Source: Bordetella parapertussis
GTDB lineage: Bacteria; Pseudomonadota; Gammaproteobacteria; Burkholderiales; SG8-39
Assembly: GCA_945862265.1 (NCBI GenBank)
Contig: CAMAXP010000005.1
Coordinates: forward strand, 60,115 to 124,114
DNA: 64,000 nucleotides
Direction of reading: 5' to 3'
The notes below the pieces were generated by a model. That model saw only the letters and a program-made list of their open reading frames with translations. It was not told the DNA's origin and did not search any database. Shown here in pieces: positions 1 to 7,272 of this stretch (positions are counted from its first letter, which is position 1; each line of letters starts with the position of its first letter). The translations under genes and the position numbers were made by a program.

Positions 1-1270
1 CGTCATCCAGCGCCTGCAGCCGGACCATCGCCGGGCGGATGCGGTTGCCTACGCTGTTGTTTTCCCACTCGAGGTCCTCGACCGGGTAGATCTCCGACAT
101 CCCGGGCACGAGGATGCGGCAGCTGTAGGCGCCCTGCTCGGCGAAGTCCGCGACGTAGATGTCCTTGTCTTCGGCGGCCACGCATTCGCAGAGCCATGCG
201 TAGTCTTCCGCCGTGGTGGTGCTGAAGTTCCAGTCGACAAACGGGTGGTCCGGCTTGTCGCCGAGGAAATTCCAGCTGATCACGCCGCTCGAATCGACAA
301 AGTGGATTTCAAGGTTCGAGGCGAGCGTGATCTCCTCCATGTCGAACCCGGGTTCCGGGAAGCCTTCGAGCGACTCCAGCGCCCGTCCCTGCAGGAGTTC
401 GGTCAACGCGCGTTCGAGAGCGATCTCGAACCGCGGGTGCGCGCCGAAGCTCGCAAAGCACCCCTGGTCCTTCGGGTGCAGCAAGGTCACGTTCATGACC
501 GGGTAGCGCCCGCCGAGGGATGCGTCACGTACCAGGATGCCGAACCCGGCCTCGCGCAGTCCCTTGATGCCGGCGGCAATGCCGGGGTACCGGGCGATCA
601 CGTGGTCCGGCACCTCCGGCAGGCAGAGGCCTTCGCGGATGATGCGGTACTTGATATGGCGCTCGAAGATCTCCGACAGCGCCTGGCTGCGGGCTTCCAT
701 CAGCGTGTTGCCGGCCGCCATGCCATTGCTGACGTAGAGGTTGCCGATGATGTTCACCGGGAACCAGGTCTCGGCGCCGTCACGCAGGCGCGTGTAGGGC
801 AGGGCGCAGATGCCCCGGCCGACGTTGCCCGAGTTCAGGTCGACGAGGACCTCGCGGTCGATCGAGCTGTCCGGGTTGTAGAACGCATGCAACTCCGGGT
901 TGAGCAATTCGACGGGCCAGGCCGGGTCGTCGCCGGGTTCGAACCAGCGTTCCTGCGGATAGTGCACGAAGGGGCGGTTGGCGCGGGTTTCCCCGAGGTA
1001 GAAGTGGGTCCAGAAGTAGTGCGTGCCGAGCCGCTCGAAGAATTCGCCGAGCGCGCTGGCACGCGCGGCCAGCTTAGTCGCGCCCTTGCCGTTGGCAAAC
1101 AGCATCGGGCAGTCCCGGTCACGGACATGCACCGACCAGATGGACTCGACGGGGTTCAGCCACGAGGACTCGTCGAGGTGGAACCCGCGCGCAGCGAGCT
1201 TGGCCTGCATCGTCCCAATGGTAGATTCAAGCGAAGCGTCTTTGCCTGGGATGAAGCTTTCGGTGTGCAT
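1..1270 (-). CDS. ycaO: YcaO-domain protein (S12 methylthiotransferase accessory factor type), 3' part cut by the window edge
   Basis: I translated this gene directly from the minus strand, starting at the ATG at 1270 (peptide begins MHTESFIPGKDASLEST); it stays open for 423 codons to position 1. It follows E. coli YcaO closely, including SSWLNPVESIWSVHVRD near residue 35, NGKGATKLAARASALGEFFE near 60-80, a second ALSEIFERH acidic motif, and FASFGAHPRFEIALERALTE. These paired glutamate motifs are the ATP/Mg-binding residues of the YcaO fold. E. coli YcaO is about 586 residues, so roughly 160 C-terminal residues are missing. YcaO proteins phosphorylate backbone amides; the E. coli member is linked to RimO methylthiolation of ribosomal protein S12. 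A GAGGA Shine-Dalgarno sequence overlaps the upstream stop, 11 bases away, making this the last visible gene of the J-domain operon. The family is certain; the substrate here is unknown. Confidence 0.93.
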   Translation of the reverse strand, partial: MHTESFIPGKDASLESTIGTMQAKLAARGFHLDESSWLNPVESIWSVHVRDRDCPMLFANGKGATKLAARASALGEFFERLGTHYFWTHFYLGETRANRPFVHYPQERWFEPGDDPAWPVELLNPELHAFYNPDSSIDREVLVDLNSGNVGRGICALPYTRLRDGAETWFPVNIIGNLYVSNGMAAGNTLMEARSQALSEIFERHIKYRIIREGLCLPEVPDHVIARYPGIAAGIKGLREAGFGILVRDASLGGRYPVMNVTLLHPKDQGCFASFGAHPRFEIALERALTELLQGRALESLEGFPEPGFDMEEITLASNLEIHFVDSSGVISWNFLGDKPDHPFVDWNFSTTTAEDYAWLCECVAAEDKDIYVADFAEQGAYSCRILVPGMSEIYPVEDLEWENNSVGNRIRPAMVRLQALDD

Positions 1271-1281
1271 GCTTTGCGTCC

Positions 1282-2541
1282 TCAGCGTTTCCGGGCCGGG
1301 CGGGTGATGTGGCAGTGCTCGGCGAGCACCCGGATCGTGGCGTCCAGCGAGGCCGCATCCTCATGCGTGTCCTCTAGGATCAGCTGCTCGATCATCTCGG
1401 GATAGAACTCTTCTTCCCACAAGTGCAGCAGGCCGTCCGTCATCTGGTGCGGGGCGCAGCGGCGCAGGAACTCGGGCACCGTGCCCACGCCCACGCCCAC
1501 GCCCGCGCCGTCGTTGCGGATCGCCTTCACCGCGGCCTTTGCCTCCGCCAGTGTGATCGTCGGCTTGGGGGTCTTGCCGGCCGCGAGGCACAGGAAGACG
1601 GTGTTCATCGAATCGGTATCCGTCTTGCCCTTCGTGACCTTACGCCACTCGTCGGTCACCAGCGCGTCGTAGTCGCTGACTTCCGAGGACAGGGTGAAAT
1701 GGTGGAAGCGGTCGTGGTACTCGCGCACCAGGTCGTTGAAGGCGATCTTGGTGTCGGCGATCCGCGGCAGGTCCTTTGCCGCGATGCGCGCAAGGTGCCG
1801 CTCGGCCACTGGGCGGTGCGCATCGGGGACGTCCTCGAGCAGTGCTTCGCCGAGCGTGGGCCGCTTCTTCGAGCGGCGCAACTTCTTGAAGAACTCCTTG
1901 AGTTCCGTGGCGCTGAGGAGGCCGCCCTCGAACTTCCCGGCGACACGCGCCAGCAGGCAGGCGTCGAGGATGCTTTCGGCGGATTCGCCGAAGAGCGACT
2001 CACGGGGCAGTTCCATGACGTCGGCAAACCAGAGCGCGGCTTCTATTTCGTCATGGCAGGCCTGCCGTTCGGCGAGGCGGGCGCGGTACTCGGCCACGCT
2101 CCACTGCTCGCCCAGCGTGCGCACGCGCAGGAATTCGCGCACGTCATGCGACTCGGCGGGCTCGTGGATCGTGGAGTCGGTCGGCATGGCATACAGCGCC
2201 TTCAGCATCTGCGAGCCGCCGCGCGAGTGCGACAGGAAGCTGTTTTCCTGCAGCGACCGGGCGGCCCGGTTGAGGCTGCCGTCGGACAGGTGTTCGAGGT
2301 ACAGGCTGGCGAGGTACGCCATGCGCTTTACCGCCTCGTCGAGGTCGGTGCGCAGGTGCGCGGTGCCGAAGAAGTCGGCGATCTGGACGATACCCTTGGC
2401 GCCTTCGGTACGCATCGCGTCGAGCTTTTCCGAGTCGATCATGCCGTTCTTCAGGCCATGGTCGAGCACGCGGGCGAAGTACGGCCGGTCGTCGTAGGCG
2501 GCGACGGCCTGCGGTGCGGCGGCGGAGGGCGCCTGGCTCAA
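1282..2541 (-). CDS. Uncharacterised 419-residue helical protein, fourth gene of the J-domain/YcaO operon
   Basis: I do not recognise this family. The 419-residue product has no signal peptide or membrane segment and reads as mostly helical and charged. Notable blocks are SRGGSQMLKALYAMPTDST near residue 107, a basic run KKLRRSKKRPTLGEALLEDV near 220, and a Gly-Val repeat (GVGVGVG) near 345 encoded by a tandem hexanucleotide. The C terminus EEEFYPEMIEQLILEDTHED is acidic and ends in a basic RPARKR. The ATG overlaps the stop of the upstream 243-residue gene (ATGA), so translation is probably coupled, and ycaO follows after 11 bases. Context suggests an adaptor or scaffold in the same complex as the J-domain protein and YcaO, which is inference only. 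Confidence 0.85.
   Translation of the reverse strand: MSQAPSAAAPQAVAAYDDRPYFARVLDHGLKNGMIDSEKLDAMRTEGAKGIVQIADFFGTAHLRTDLDEAVKRMAYLASLYLEHLSDGSLNRAARSLQENSFLSHSRGGSQMLKALYAMPTDSTIHEPAESHDVREFLRVRTLGEQWSVAEYRARLAERQACHDEIEAALWFADVMELPRESLFGESAESILDACLLARVAGKFEGGLLSATELKEFFKKLRRSKKRPTLGEALLEDVPDAHRPVAERHLARIAAKDLPRIADTKIAFNDLVREYHDRFHHFTLSSEVSDYDALVTDEWRKVTKGKTDTDSMNTVFLCLAAGKTPKPTITLAEAKAAVKAIRNDGAGVGVGVGTVPEFLRRCAPHQMTDGLLHLWEEEFYPEMIEQLILEDTHEDAASLDATIRVLAEHCHITRPARKR
1483..1500. repeat. Tandem hexanucleotide repeat inside the 419-residue gene
   Basis: Three perfect copies of GCCCAC, flanked by near-copies, encode the GVGVGVG stretch on the minus strand. Copy-number change would insert or delete Gly-Val pairs without breaking the frame. 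Confidence 0.7.
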
Positions 2542-3269
2542 AGCGCGGACTCCTCTTCCGGCGCGTCGCCCTGGGCCTTGCCGCCGGGCTTGGCGGCGGC
2601 CGTGCCGCTCTCGTCGGTCGCGACGGGCAGGGCTTCCGCGGCGAGGCTGCGTGCCGACAGGATCTGGAACACGTGCATGAACTCGTCCGGGAAATGGTGC
2701 GCGAGGCGCCAGATGAGTTCCATCCAGTCGCCGTCGCTGACCTCATCCAGCCCAACGCCGCCCTTGGGAACCGCGAACTGGTCTTCGCGCGCGGCGTCGT
2801 CCTCTTCGTCCTTCGGGGTGCGCTCTTCTTCCGTGGCGACAAAACTGCCGCAGTCCTTGAACATCGTCAGTTCATCGAAGCGCTCGTCGAGATAGTCCGC
2901 CAGCACCTCGAGGCCGAGATCCTTCTCGGACAGGGCCGCGATGAAGTCATCCGGGTCGACCTCGTCCCGGAAGATCACCGAGTTGATCATCGAGCGCAGG
3001 CGGTCGCGATTGCGTTCCGCATACAGCCTTTCCATGATCACGGCGTCTGCGAACTGCTTGGGCGTGACGAGCAGGTTGATCACCGAGCTCTTGGAGGAAT
3101 CGTACTCGCGCAATATCGCGAGCAGGTCCTTGGGCGGAAGCTCGTCGAGCACGGTCACCAGCGCCGTGTCGCCCTCGGTCTCGACGATGTCGACGAGGGC
3201 GGACTCGGCTGCACTGATGTCGCCGGCATGGATGAGTGCGGAGGCCTTGCGGATGGCGGGGTGTGACAT
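2538..3269 (-). CDS. Uncharacterised 243-residue acidic helical protein, third gene of the J-domain/YcaO operon
   Basis: This is a soluble 243-residue product that I cannot assign. It opens with a helical-repeat-like stretch (AGDISAAESALVDIVETEGD), then ELPPKDLLAILREYDSSKSS around residue 43. The middle is a run of amphipathic helices ending near LADYLDERFDELTMFKDCGS. A low-complexity acidic linker (EEERTPKDEEDDAAREDQ) precedes a second helical block, and the tail is Ala/Gly/Glu-rich. The helix pattern faintly recalls large uncharacterised alpha-helical bacterial families such as DUF6178, but I cannot verify this. An AAGGA sits about 11 bases before the ATG, its stop overlaps the next start (ATGA), and it lies 30 bases after the 175-residue gene. 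The co-directional layout supports a shared operon. Confidence 0.83.
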   Translation of the reverse strand: MSHPAIRKASALIHAGDISAAESALVDIVETEGDTALVTVLDELPPKDLLAILREYDSSKSSVINLLVTPKQFADAVIMERLYAERNRDRLRSMINSVIFRDEVDPDDFIAALSEKDLGLEVLADYLDERFDELTMFKDCGSFVATEEERTPKDEEDDAAREDQFAVPKGGVGLDEVSDGDWMELIWRLAHHFPDEFMHVFQILSARSLAAEALPVATDESGTAAAKPGGKAQGDAPEEESAL

Positions 3270-3299
3270 GGGTGATCGGTATCCTTTCAGCGATGGCGC

Positions 3300-3827
3300 T
3301 CAGCTGCGACGGTCAAAGCCCTGATCGCTGAGGTAGTCCTCGCCGGCGTCGGCCAGGTCCTCGGCGTCGTCGCCGTCGCCCTCGTCGTCGGCATCCTCTT
3401 CACCGGACGCTTCGGCCTCTGCGGGTGCGGCGGCAGGGGCGTGCCCGGCCTGCAGGTACTCGAGTCCCGCCACGACCAGCATGAACTGCTCGCCGCCGGG
3501 GGCGGCCAGGGCCTGCTCCTTCAGCTTCTCGGCCCAGGGCTCGAATTCGATTGAAGCGGCGACCTCGTCCCACGAAGGGAAATCGTCGGGGTTGCTGGCC
3601 ACCAGCCGGCCGAGCGCCTCGTGCGAGGAAAACCCAAGGCCGCCGCGAAAGGCAGGAGCGACCATCTCGGGGGCGGACTCGCACATCGGGAGCAGGTCGG
3701 CGAACTGGCTGCGTTTGGTCTTGAGGCGGGAGGCGAGGACGTTGTCCCCGCCCGAGTCCCAGGTCAGGTCCTCGATCTCGAAAGCGTAGGTGGAGGAAAG
3801 TTCGCTGAAAAAACGGGAGGCTTTCAT
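3300..3827 (-). CDS. Uncharacterised 175-residue protein with acidic C-terminal tail, second gene of the J-domain/YcaO operon
   Basis: This is a 175-residue soluble protein of unknown family. Residues 1-130 look folded (MKASRFFSELSSTYAFEIED at the start, with FRGGLGFSSHEALGRLV near 60). A Pro/Ala linker follows and then a strongly acidic tail (EEDADDEGDGDDAEDLADAG), the kind of disordered polyanionic segment often used for protein contacts. The ATG overlaps the stop of the upstream J-domain gene (ATGA at 3824-3827), which makes a stoichiometric partnership with that co-chaperone plausible. No catalytic motif was found. It is clearly a gene, from operon structure and coding bias; its function is unknown. 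Confidence 0.83.
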   Translation of the reverse strand: MKASRFFSELSSTYAFEIEDLTWDSGGDNVLASRLKTKRSQFADLLPMCESAPEMVAPAFRGGLGFSSHEALGRLVASNPDDFPSWDEVAASIEFEPWAEKLKEQALAAPGGEQFMLVVAGLEYLQAGHAPAAAPAEAEASGEEDADDEGDGDDAEDLADAGEDYLSDQGFDRRS

Positions 3828-4102
3828 GTCAGGGCTGCCTTCAGGTACGCGCTCCAGAGTTCCCGCGCGGTTTCGATGGGGTGCTCGATCAGGCTGCGGC
3901 GGCGGTTGTCGTCGTACGCGCGGCGCTTGTCGGCGTCGGACAGGACTTCGTAGGCTTGCTGGACCGCCTGGAATTGCGCATGCGCAGTCTCGGAGGGGTT
4001 GCGGTCCGGGTGCAGCGCCGACGCCTGTTTGCGGTAGGTGGCCTTGATTTCGGCCAGGGTCGCGGCGGGCTGCAGGCCGAGGATCCGGTAATAGTCCTTC
4101 AT
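3824..4102 (-). CDS. Minimal J-domain (DnaJ-like) co-chaperone, first gene of the J-domain/YcaO operon
   Basis: The 92-residue product is almost nothing but a J-domain. Helix I begins DYYRILGLQPAATLAEIKAT, the Hsp70-stimulating HPD triad is at residues 31-33, and helices III-IV include FQAVQQAYEVLSDADKRRAY. About 25 further residues (HPIETARELWSAYLKAALT) follow in place of the Gly/Phe, zinc-finger and substrate domains of DnaJ, so this is a class C J-protein that must obtain its substrate from a partner. The next gene starts inside its stop codon, and four genes including ycaO follow. J-proteins recruit DnaK, so the simplest reading is DnaK-assisted handling of a client or assembly made by the downstream proteins. 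The family is certain; the client is unknown. Confidence 0.93.
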   Translation of the reverse strand: MKDYYRILGLQPAATLAEIKATYRKQASALHPDRNPSETAHAQFQAVQQAYEVLSDADKRRAYDDNRRRSLIEHPIETARELWSAYLKAALT

Positions 4103-4127
4103 GGTCGCCTTGGCGTTGAATTCGCTA

Positions 4128-4140
4128 AATGTTGAACATT
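4128..4140. promoter_or_regulatory. Palindrome upstream of the J-domain operon
   Basis: A perfect 6+1+6 palindrome, AATGTTGAACATT, lies 25 bases before the J-domain start and just after a terminator-like hairpin that ends the preceding transcript. It is placed where an operator or promoter element for the operon would be. No clear -35/-10 pair could be fixed around it, so a regulatory role is inferred. Confidence 0.4.
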
Positions 4141-4145
4141 CGTTT

Positions 4146-4168
4146 AAAAAACTCCGCTCCAGGAGCAG
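4146..4168 (-). terminator. Probable Rho-independent terminator after the carbonic anhydrase-like gene
   Basis: Reading the minus strand, a short GC-rich stem (CTGCTC / GAGCGG with a 3-base loop) is followed by AG and six T residues. It lies about 35 bases past the stop of the gene at 4202-4747 and before the J-domain operon, so it would separate the two transcripts. Another inverted repeat (TTTCCTT/AAGGAAA, 4186-4201) sits between the stop and this hairpin. Confidence 0.45.
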
Positions 4169-4201
4169 CTTCTGTGGCAGCTGGCTTTCCTTTTAAGGAA
4201 A

Positions 4202-4747
4202 TTACCTCGCGGAGGCCGGGAGCTCCTGCTCGCGCAGCGAGGTCCTGAACACCTTGGCACGCGCCACATACCCGTGGGAGATTTCCATGACCCGCGCCTT
4301 TTCCTCAGGGGTGAGTTCACGCACGACCTTGGCCGGGGAGCCCAGCACCAGCACGCCCGGCGGGATGTCCTTGCCTTCGGACACCAGGCTGTTTGCGCCG
4401 ACCAGCGTCCCGGCGCCGATTTTCGCGCCGTTCAGGATCACGCTGTTGATGCCGATCAATGTGCCGTCACCCACGGTGCACCCGTGCAGCATGGCCTTGT
4501 GGCCGATGGTCACGTTGCGGCCGAGCGTCATCGGGAAACCGGGGTCCACGTGGAGCACGGAGCCGTCCTGCACGTTGGTTTCGGCGCCGATGGTCACCTG
4601 GTCGTTGTCGGCACGGATCACGACGCCGAACCAGATGCTCACGTCGTTCTCGAGCAGGATGGAACCGGCCAGCGTGGCGTCGTGGGCGATGAAATGTCGT
4701 TCGCCGCGCAGTTCTACGCGACGTTCTCCAAGGGAGAAGAGGGGCAT
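4202..4747 (-). CDS. Gamma-class carbonic anhydrase-like hexapeptide-repeat protein
   Basis: This 181-residue left-handed beta-helix protein belongs to the YrdA/PaaY/CaiE group. After a short N-terminal strand, hexapeptide repeats run from about residue 18 to 150, with the metal-site pattern VLHVDPGFPMTLGRNVTIGH (His of the zinc site) and KAMLHGCTVGDGTLIGINSV. The C-terminal helix (LTPEEKARVMEISHGYVARA) is also typical. I set the start at the ATG at 4747 (MPLFSLGERR); the longer frame upstream is not conserved in style and runs into the divergent hydrolase gene. Members bind zinc or iron as trimers, and some hydrate CO2 or act on CoA thioesters; the exact activity is not predictable here. Confidence 0.9.
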   Translation of the reverse strand: MPLFSLGERRVELRGERHFIAHDATLAGSILLENDVSIWFGVVIRADNDQVTIGAETNVQDGSVLHVDPGFPMTLGRNVTIGHKAMLHGCTVGDGTLIGINSVILNGAKIGAGTLVGANSLVSEGKDIPPGVLVLGSPAKVVRELTPEEKARVMEISHGYVARAKVFRTSLREQELPASAR

Positions 4748-4861
4748 GGCCGGGGTGCTTTCGGGTCGTTCGGGGCAGCTATCATACCGGGGGATACGTC
4801 CGTCGATGCGCTGGAAGCGGTGGACTTCGCTTTCACCGGGGGGCCGGCAGGGCAGGGCTGA

Positions 4862-4867
4862 TATCAT
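4862..4867 (+). promoter_or_regulatory. Possible -10 box before the alpha/beta hydrolase gene
   Basis: TATCAT followed by a GC-rich stretch (CGCGCCCGCC) lies immediately upstream of the ATG at 4878. No good -35 hexamer was found at the expected distance, and the leader would be extremely short, so the call is tentative. Confidence 0.3.
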
Positions 4868-4877
4868 CGCGCCCGCC

Positions 4878-5759
4878 ATGCGCCAGAGCGAATCCCTGTA
4901 CTTCGACATCCGCGGCCTCCGATACCACGTGAGGCACTGGCCGGGTCGCGCCGATCGCAGGATGGTGCTCCTGCACGGCTGGATGGATGTTTCGGCTTCG
5001 TTCCAGTTCCTGGTCGACGAGCTCGACGGCGGCTGGGACATCTATGCGCCGGATTGGCGCGGCTACGGCCTTACGGACTGGGTCAAGGCGGACGCCTACT
5101 GGTTCGCCGATTACGTAGGCGACCTGGACCAGCTGCTCGAACAGATCCATCCGGGGGCGCCGGTCAACCTCGTCGGGCACAGCCTCGGCGGCAACGTTGC
5201 ATCGGTTTATGCCGGCACCCGGCCGGAGCGCATTGCGCGGTTCGTGAACCTGGAAGGGTTCGGCATGTCGCGCACCAAGCCGGACCAGGCGCCCGCGCGC
5301 CTGCTGCGCTGGCTGGACGAACTGCGCACGCCGCCAGGCCTGCGCCCGTATGACAGCTTCGCGGCCCTGGCGGACCGCTTGCAAAAGAACAACGCGCGGC
5401 TCACGCGCGACCGCGCCGAGTTCCTCGCGCTCCATTGGGGCAAGGAAGGGGCCGAAGGCAAGGTCGAGCTGCGCAGCGACCCGGCGCACAAGATCGTCAA
5501 TGCGACCTTGTCCCGCTTCGAGGAGATGTTTGCGTTCTGGCAGCGAGTCACTGCGCCTGTCCTGTGGGTGGACGCCGCCGAATCCAAGACGCTGAAGCAG
5601 ATCGGCATCGACTCAGAGGACTACGCCGAGCGGCGCGCGGCCTACAAGGTCCTGCGCTACGAGACCGTGCAGGAGGCCGGGCACATGCTCCACCATGACC
5701 AGCCCGCCAGGGTCGCCCGCTTGATCGAGGAATTCTTCGCCGAAGGCCGCGGCCAGTGA
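4878..5759 (+). CDS. Alpha/beta hydrolase
   Basis: This is a 293-residue alpha/beta-hydrolase fold enzyme without a signal peptide. The oxyanion strand and turn LLHGWMD lies near residue 34, followed by the nucleophile elbow GHSLGG (Ser near residue 98) and the catalytic His in QEAGHMLHHDQP near 274. The start is the ATG at 4878 (MRQSESLYFDIRGLRYHVRH); a longer reading frame upstream overlaps the divergent carbonic anhydrase-like gene and has no conserved features. The C terminus overlaps the start of the PHP-domain gene. Substrates of such generic hydrolases (esters, epoxides, thioesters) cannot be inferred from sequence. Confidence 0.92.
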   Translation: MRQSESLYFDIRGLRYHVRHWPGRADRRMVLLHGWMDVSASFQFLVDELDGGWDIYAPDWRGYGLTDWVKADAYWFADYVGDLDQLLEQIHPGAPVNLVGHSLGGNVASVYAGTRPERIARFVNLEGFGMSRTKPDQAPARLLRWLDELRTPPGLRPYDSFAALADRLQKNNARLTRDRAEFLALHWGKEGAEGKVELRSDPAHKIVNATLSRFEEMFAFWQRVTAPVLWVDAAESKTLKQIGIDSEDYAERRAAYKVLRYETVQEAGHMLHHDQPARVARLIEEFFAEGRGQ

Positions 5760-6604
5760 CCGGTTCCGGCATGGATTTCGACCTGCATTGCCATTCGAAC
5801 GTCTCGGACGGGGCGCTGGCACCGGCTGCGGTCGTGGCCAGGGCAGCCGCCCAGGGCGTCCATGTGCTCGCCCTGACGGACCATGACGAGATCGGGGGGC
5901 TCCAGGCGGCACGCGCCGCAGCGCGCACTGAAGGGATTGCGTTCGTGGACGGGGTCGAAGTGTCGGTGACCTGGCGTGGCACGACGGTACATATCGTTGG
6001 GCTCAATATCGACCCGGCGAGTGCCGCACTGCTGCAGGGGCTGGAGTCTGTCCGCAGCGGTCGCGTTGCCCGCGCACAGCGGATGGGGGCCGAACTTGCC
6101 GTAGTCGGGCTGCCGGGGACTTTCGAAGGCGCAATGAAGTACGCGGATAACCGCGGCATGATCGGTCGCACCCATTTCGCGCGCTACCTCGTCGAAATGG
6201 GGGCCGCGGCCGATATCCGGTCGGTGTTCAAGCGCTACCTGGTGCCGGGAAAGCCGGGATACGTGCCGCACGAGTGGACCGAACTCGCCACCGCGGTCGG
6301 GTGGATCGTCGCCTCCGGCGGCCGGGCCGTCGTGGCCCATCCGGGGCGCTACGGGCTGTCGTCGGGTGCGCTGGCGGACCTGCTGCGCGAATTCCGCGCG
6401 GCCGGCGGCGAAGCCATCGAGGTCATCACCGGGAGCCATTCCCCCGACCAGTACGCGCTATTTGCCGCAATTGCCGAAAGCCAGGCTTTTCTGGTCTCGC
6501 GCGGGTCGGATTTTCACGCCCCCGGGGAGGGCAGCGCCGATTTCGGGAAGTTGCCGTCCCTGGCGGCGCACCTCAAGCCCGTCTGGCACGACTGGCGGCT
6601 TTAG
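5756..6604 (+). CDS. rnm: PHP-domain phosphoesterase, RNase AM / YciV type
   Basis: The 282-residue PHP-family enzyme carries the metal-binding motifs FDLHCHSNVSDG near residue 8, LTDHDE near 42, an HPGRYG motif near 195 and SRGSDFHAP near the C terminus. This is the arrangement of E. coli YciV/RNase AM, which removes 5' nucleotides from RNA and hydrolyses 3',5'-nucleoside bisphosphates. The chosen GTG start at 5756 overlaps the hydrolase stop (GTGA) with a GAAGG about 9 bases upstream; the ATG at 5771 (MDFDLHCH) is an alternative that removes only five residues. The yciO-like gene follows 13 bases later, as commonly seen in related bacteria. Confidence 0.9.
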   Translation: MTGSGMDFDLHCHSNVSDGALAPAAVVARAAAQGVHVLALTDHDEIGGLQAARAAARTEGIAFVDGVEVSVTWRGTTVHIVGLNIDPASAALLQGLESVRSGRVARAQRMGAELAVVGLPGTFEGAMKYADNRGMIGRTHFARYLVEMGAAADIRSVFKRYLVPGKPGYVPHEWTELATAVGWIVASGGRAVVAHPGRYGLSSGALADLLREFRAAGGEAIEVITGSHSPDQYALFAAIAESQAFLVSRGSDFHAPGEGSADFGKLPSLAAHLKPVWHDWRL

Positions 6605-6617
6605 GCCCGGGCTGCAG

Positions 6618-7241
6618 ATGTCGCAACATTTCAGCGTCCATCCGACGCATCCCCAGCCCCGGTTGGTCCGGCAGGCGGCCGAAATCGTGCGCAAGGGCGG
6701 CCTGATCGCCTATCCGACCGACTCCTGCTATGCCTTGGGCTGCCATATCGGCGACAAGGATGCGATGGACCGGTTGCGCGAGGTGCGCGCCATCGATGAG
6801 AAGCATCACCTCACCCTGATGTGCAGGGACCTCGCGGAAATCGCCACGTACGCCCTCGTGGACAACGTCCAATACCGCCTGCTGAAGGCCGCGACGCCGG
6901 GAAGCTATACGTTCATCCTGCGGGCCACGAAGGAGGTCCCGCGACGCTTGATGCATCCCAAGCGCAAGACGATCGGCGTTCGCGTGCCGCAGCACCCCGT
7001 GGCCCATGCGCTGCTTGCCGAACTGGGGGAGCCGATGCTGTCGGCGACATTGCAGCTGCCCGGAGAGGACACACCCTTTTCGGAGGCCGACGAAATCCGC
7101 ACCCGGATCGGCTCGCGGCTGGACCTGGTCCTCGATGCAGGCCATTGCGGGATCGTCGCCAGCACGGTGATTGACCTTACCGGGGACTCGCCGGTCGTGC
7201 TTCGCGTCGGCAGCGGGCCGCTCGAGGCCCTCGGCCTCTGA
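6618..7241 (+). CDS. yciO: YciO/TsaC/Sua5-family protein
   Basis: The 207-residue YrdC-fold protein has the nucleotide/threonine pocket motif GGLIAYPTDSCYALGC near residue 28 and the basic loop KRKTIGVRVPQHP near 118. It ends in VIDLTGDSPVVLRVGSGPLE. The fold is that of L-threonylcarbamoyladenylate synthase, the first step of tRNA t6A37 formation. Length and sequence match the single-domain YciO branch more than TsaC, and it sits beside the PHP gene as yciO does beside yciV in E. coli. YciO has been reported to have weaker synthase activity than TsaC, so whether it is the main t6A enzyme here is uncertain. Confidence 0.88.
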   Translation: MSQHFSVHPTHPQPRLVRQAAEIVRKGGLIAYPTDSCYALGCHIGDKDAMDRLREVRAIDEKHHLTLMCRDLAEIATYALVDNVQYRLLKAATPGSYTFILRATKEVPRRLMHPKRKTIGVRVPQHPVAHALLAELGEPMLSATLQLPGEDTPFSEADEIRTRIGSRLDLVLDAGHCGIVASTVIDLTGDSPVVLRVGSGPLEALGL

Positions 7242-7247
7242 TAAAAT
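7242..7247 (+). promoter_or_regulatory. Possible -10 box upstream of the site-2 protease gene
   Basis: The motif GATAAAATCGCGCCCC begins at the yciO stop and contains TAAAAT followed by a GC-rich discriminator, 25 bases before the protease ATG. A matching -35 is weak. Similar GATA-type -10 plus GC-rich blocks precede several genes in this window. Confidence 0.35.
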
Positions 7248-7272
7248 CGCGCCCCTCAGCACCCCAGCGGCG

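Noticed and set aside
245..1405. Long plus-strand open frame (386 codons) at the left edge
   Set aside because: It is the complement of ycaO, which shows strong family similarity on the minus strand; the plus-frame product has no recognisable motif.
1423..2895. 490-codon plus-strand open frame
   Set aside because: It lies antisense to the 419- and 243-residue genes in a GC-rich region where antisense frames stay open by codon bias; His/Val/Arg-rich with no domain.
4748..5041. N-terminal extension of the carbonic anhydrase-like gene
   Set aside because: It has low-complexity composition and overlaps the divergent hydrolase gene; the family starts at MPLFSLGERR.
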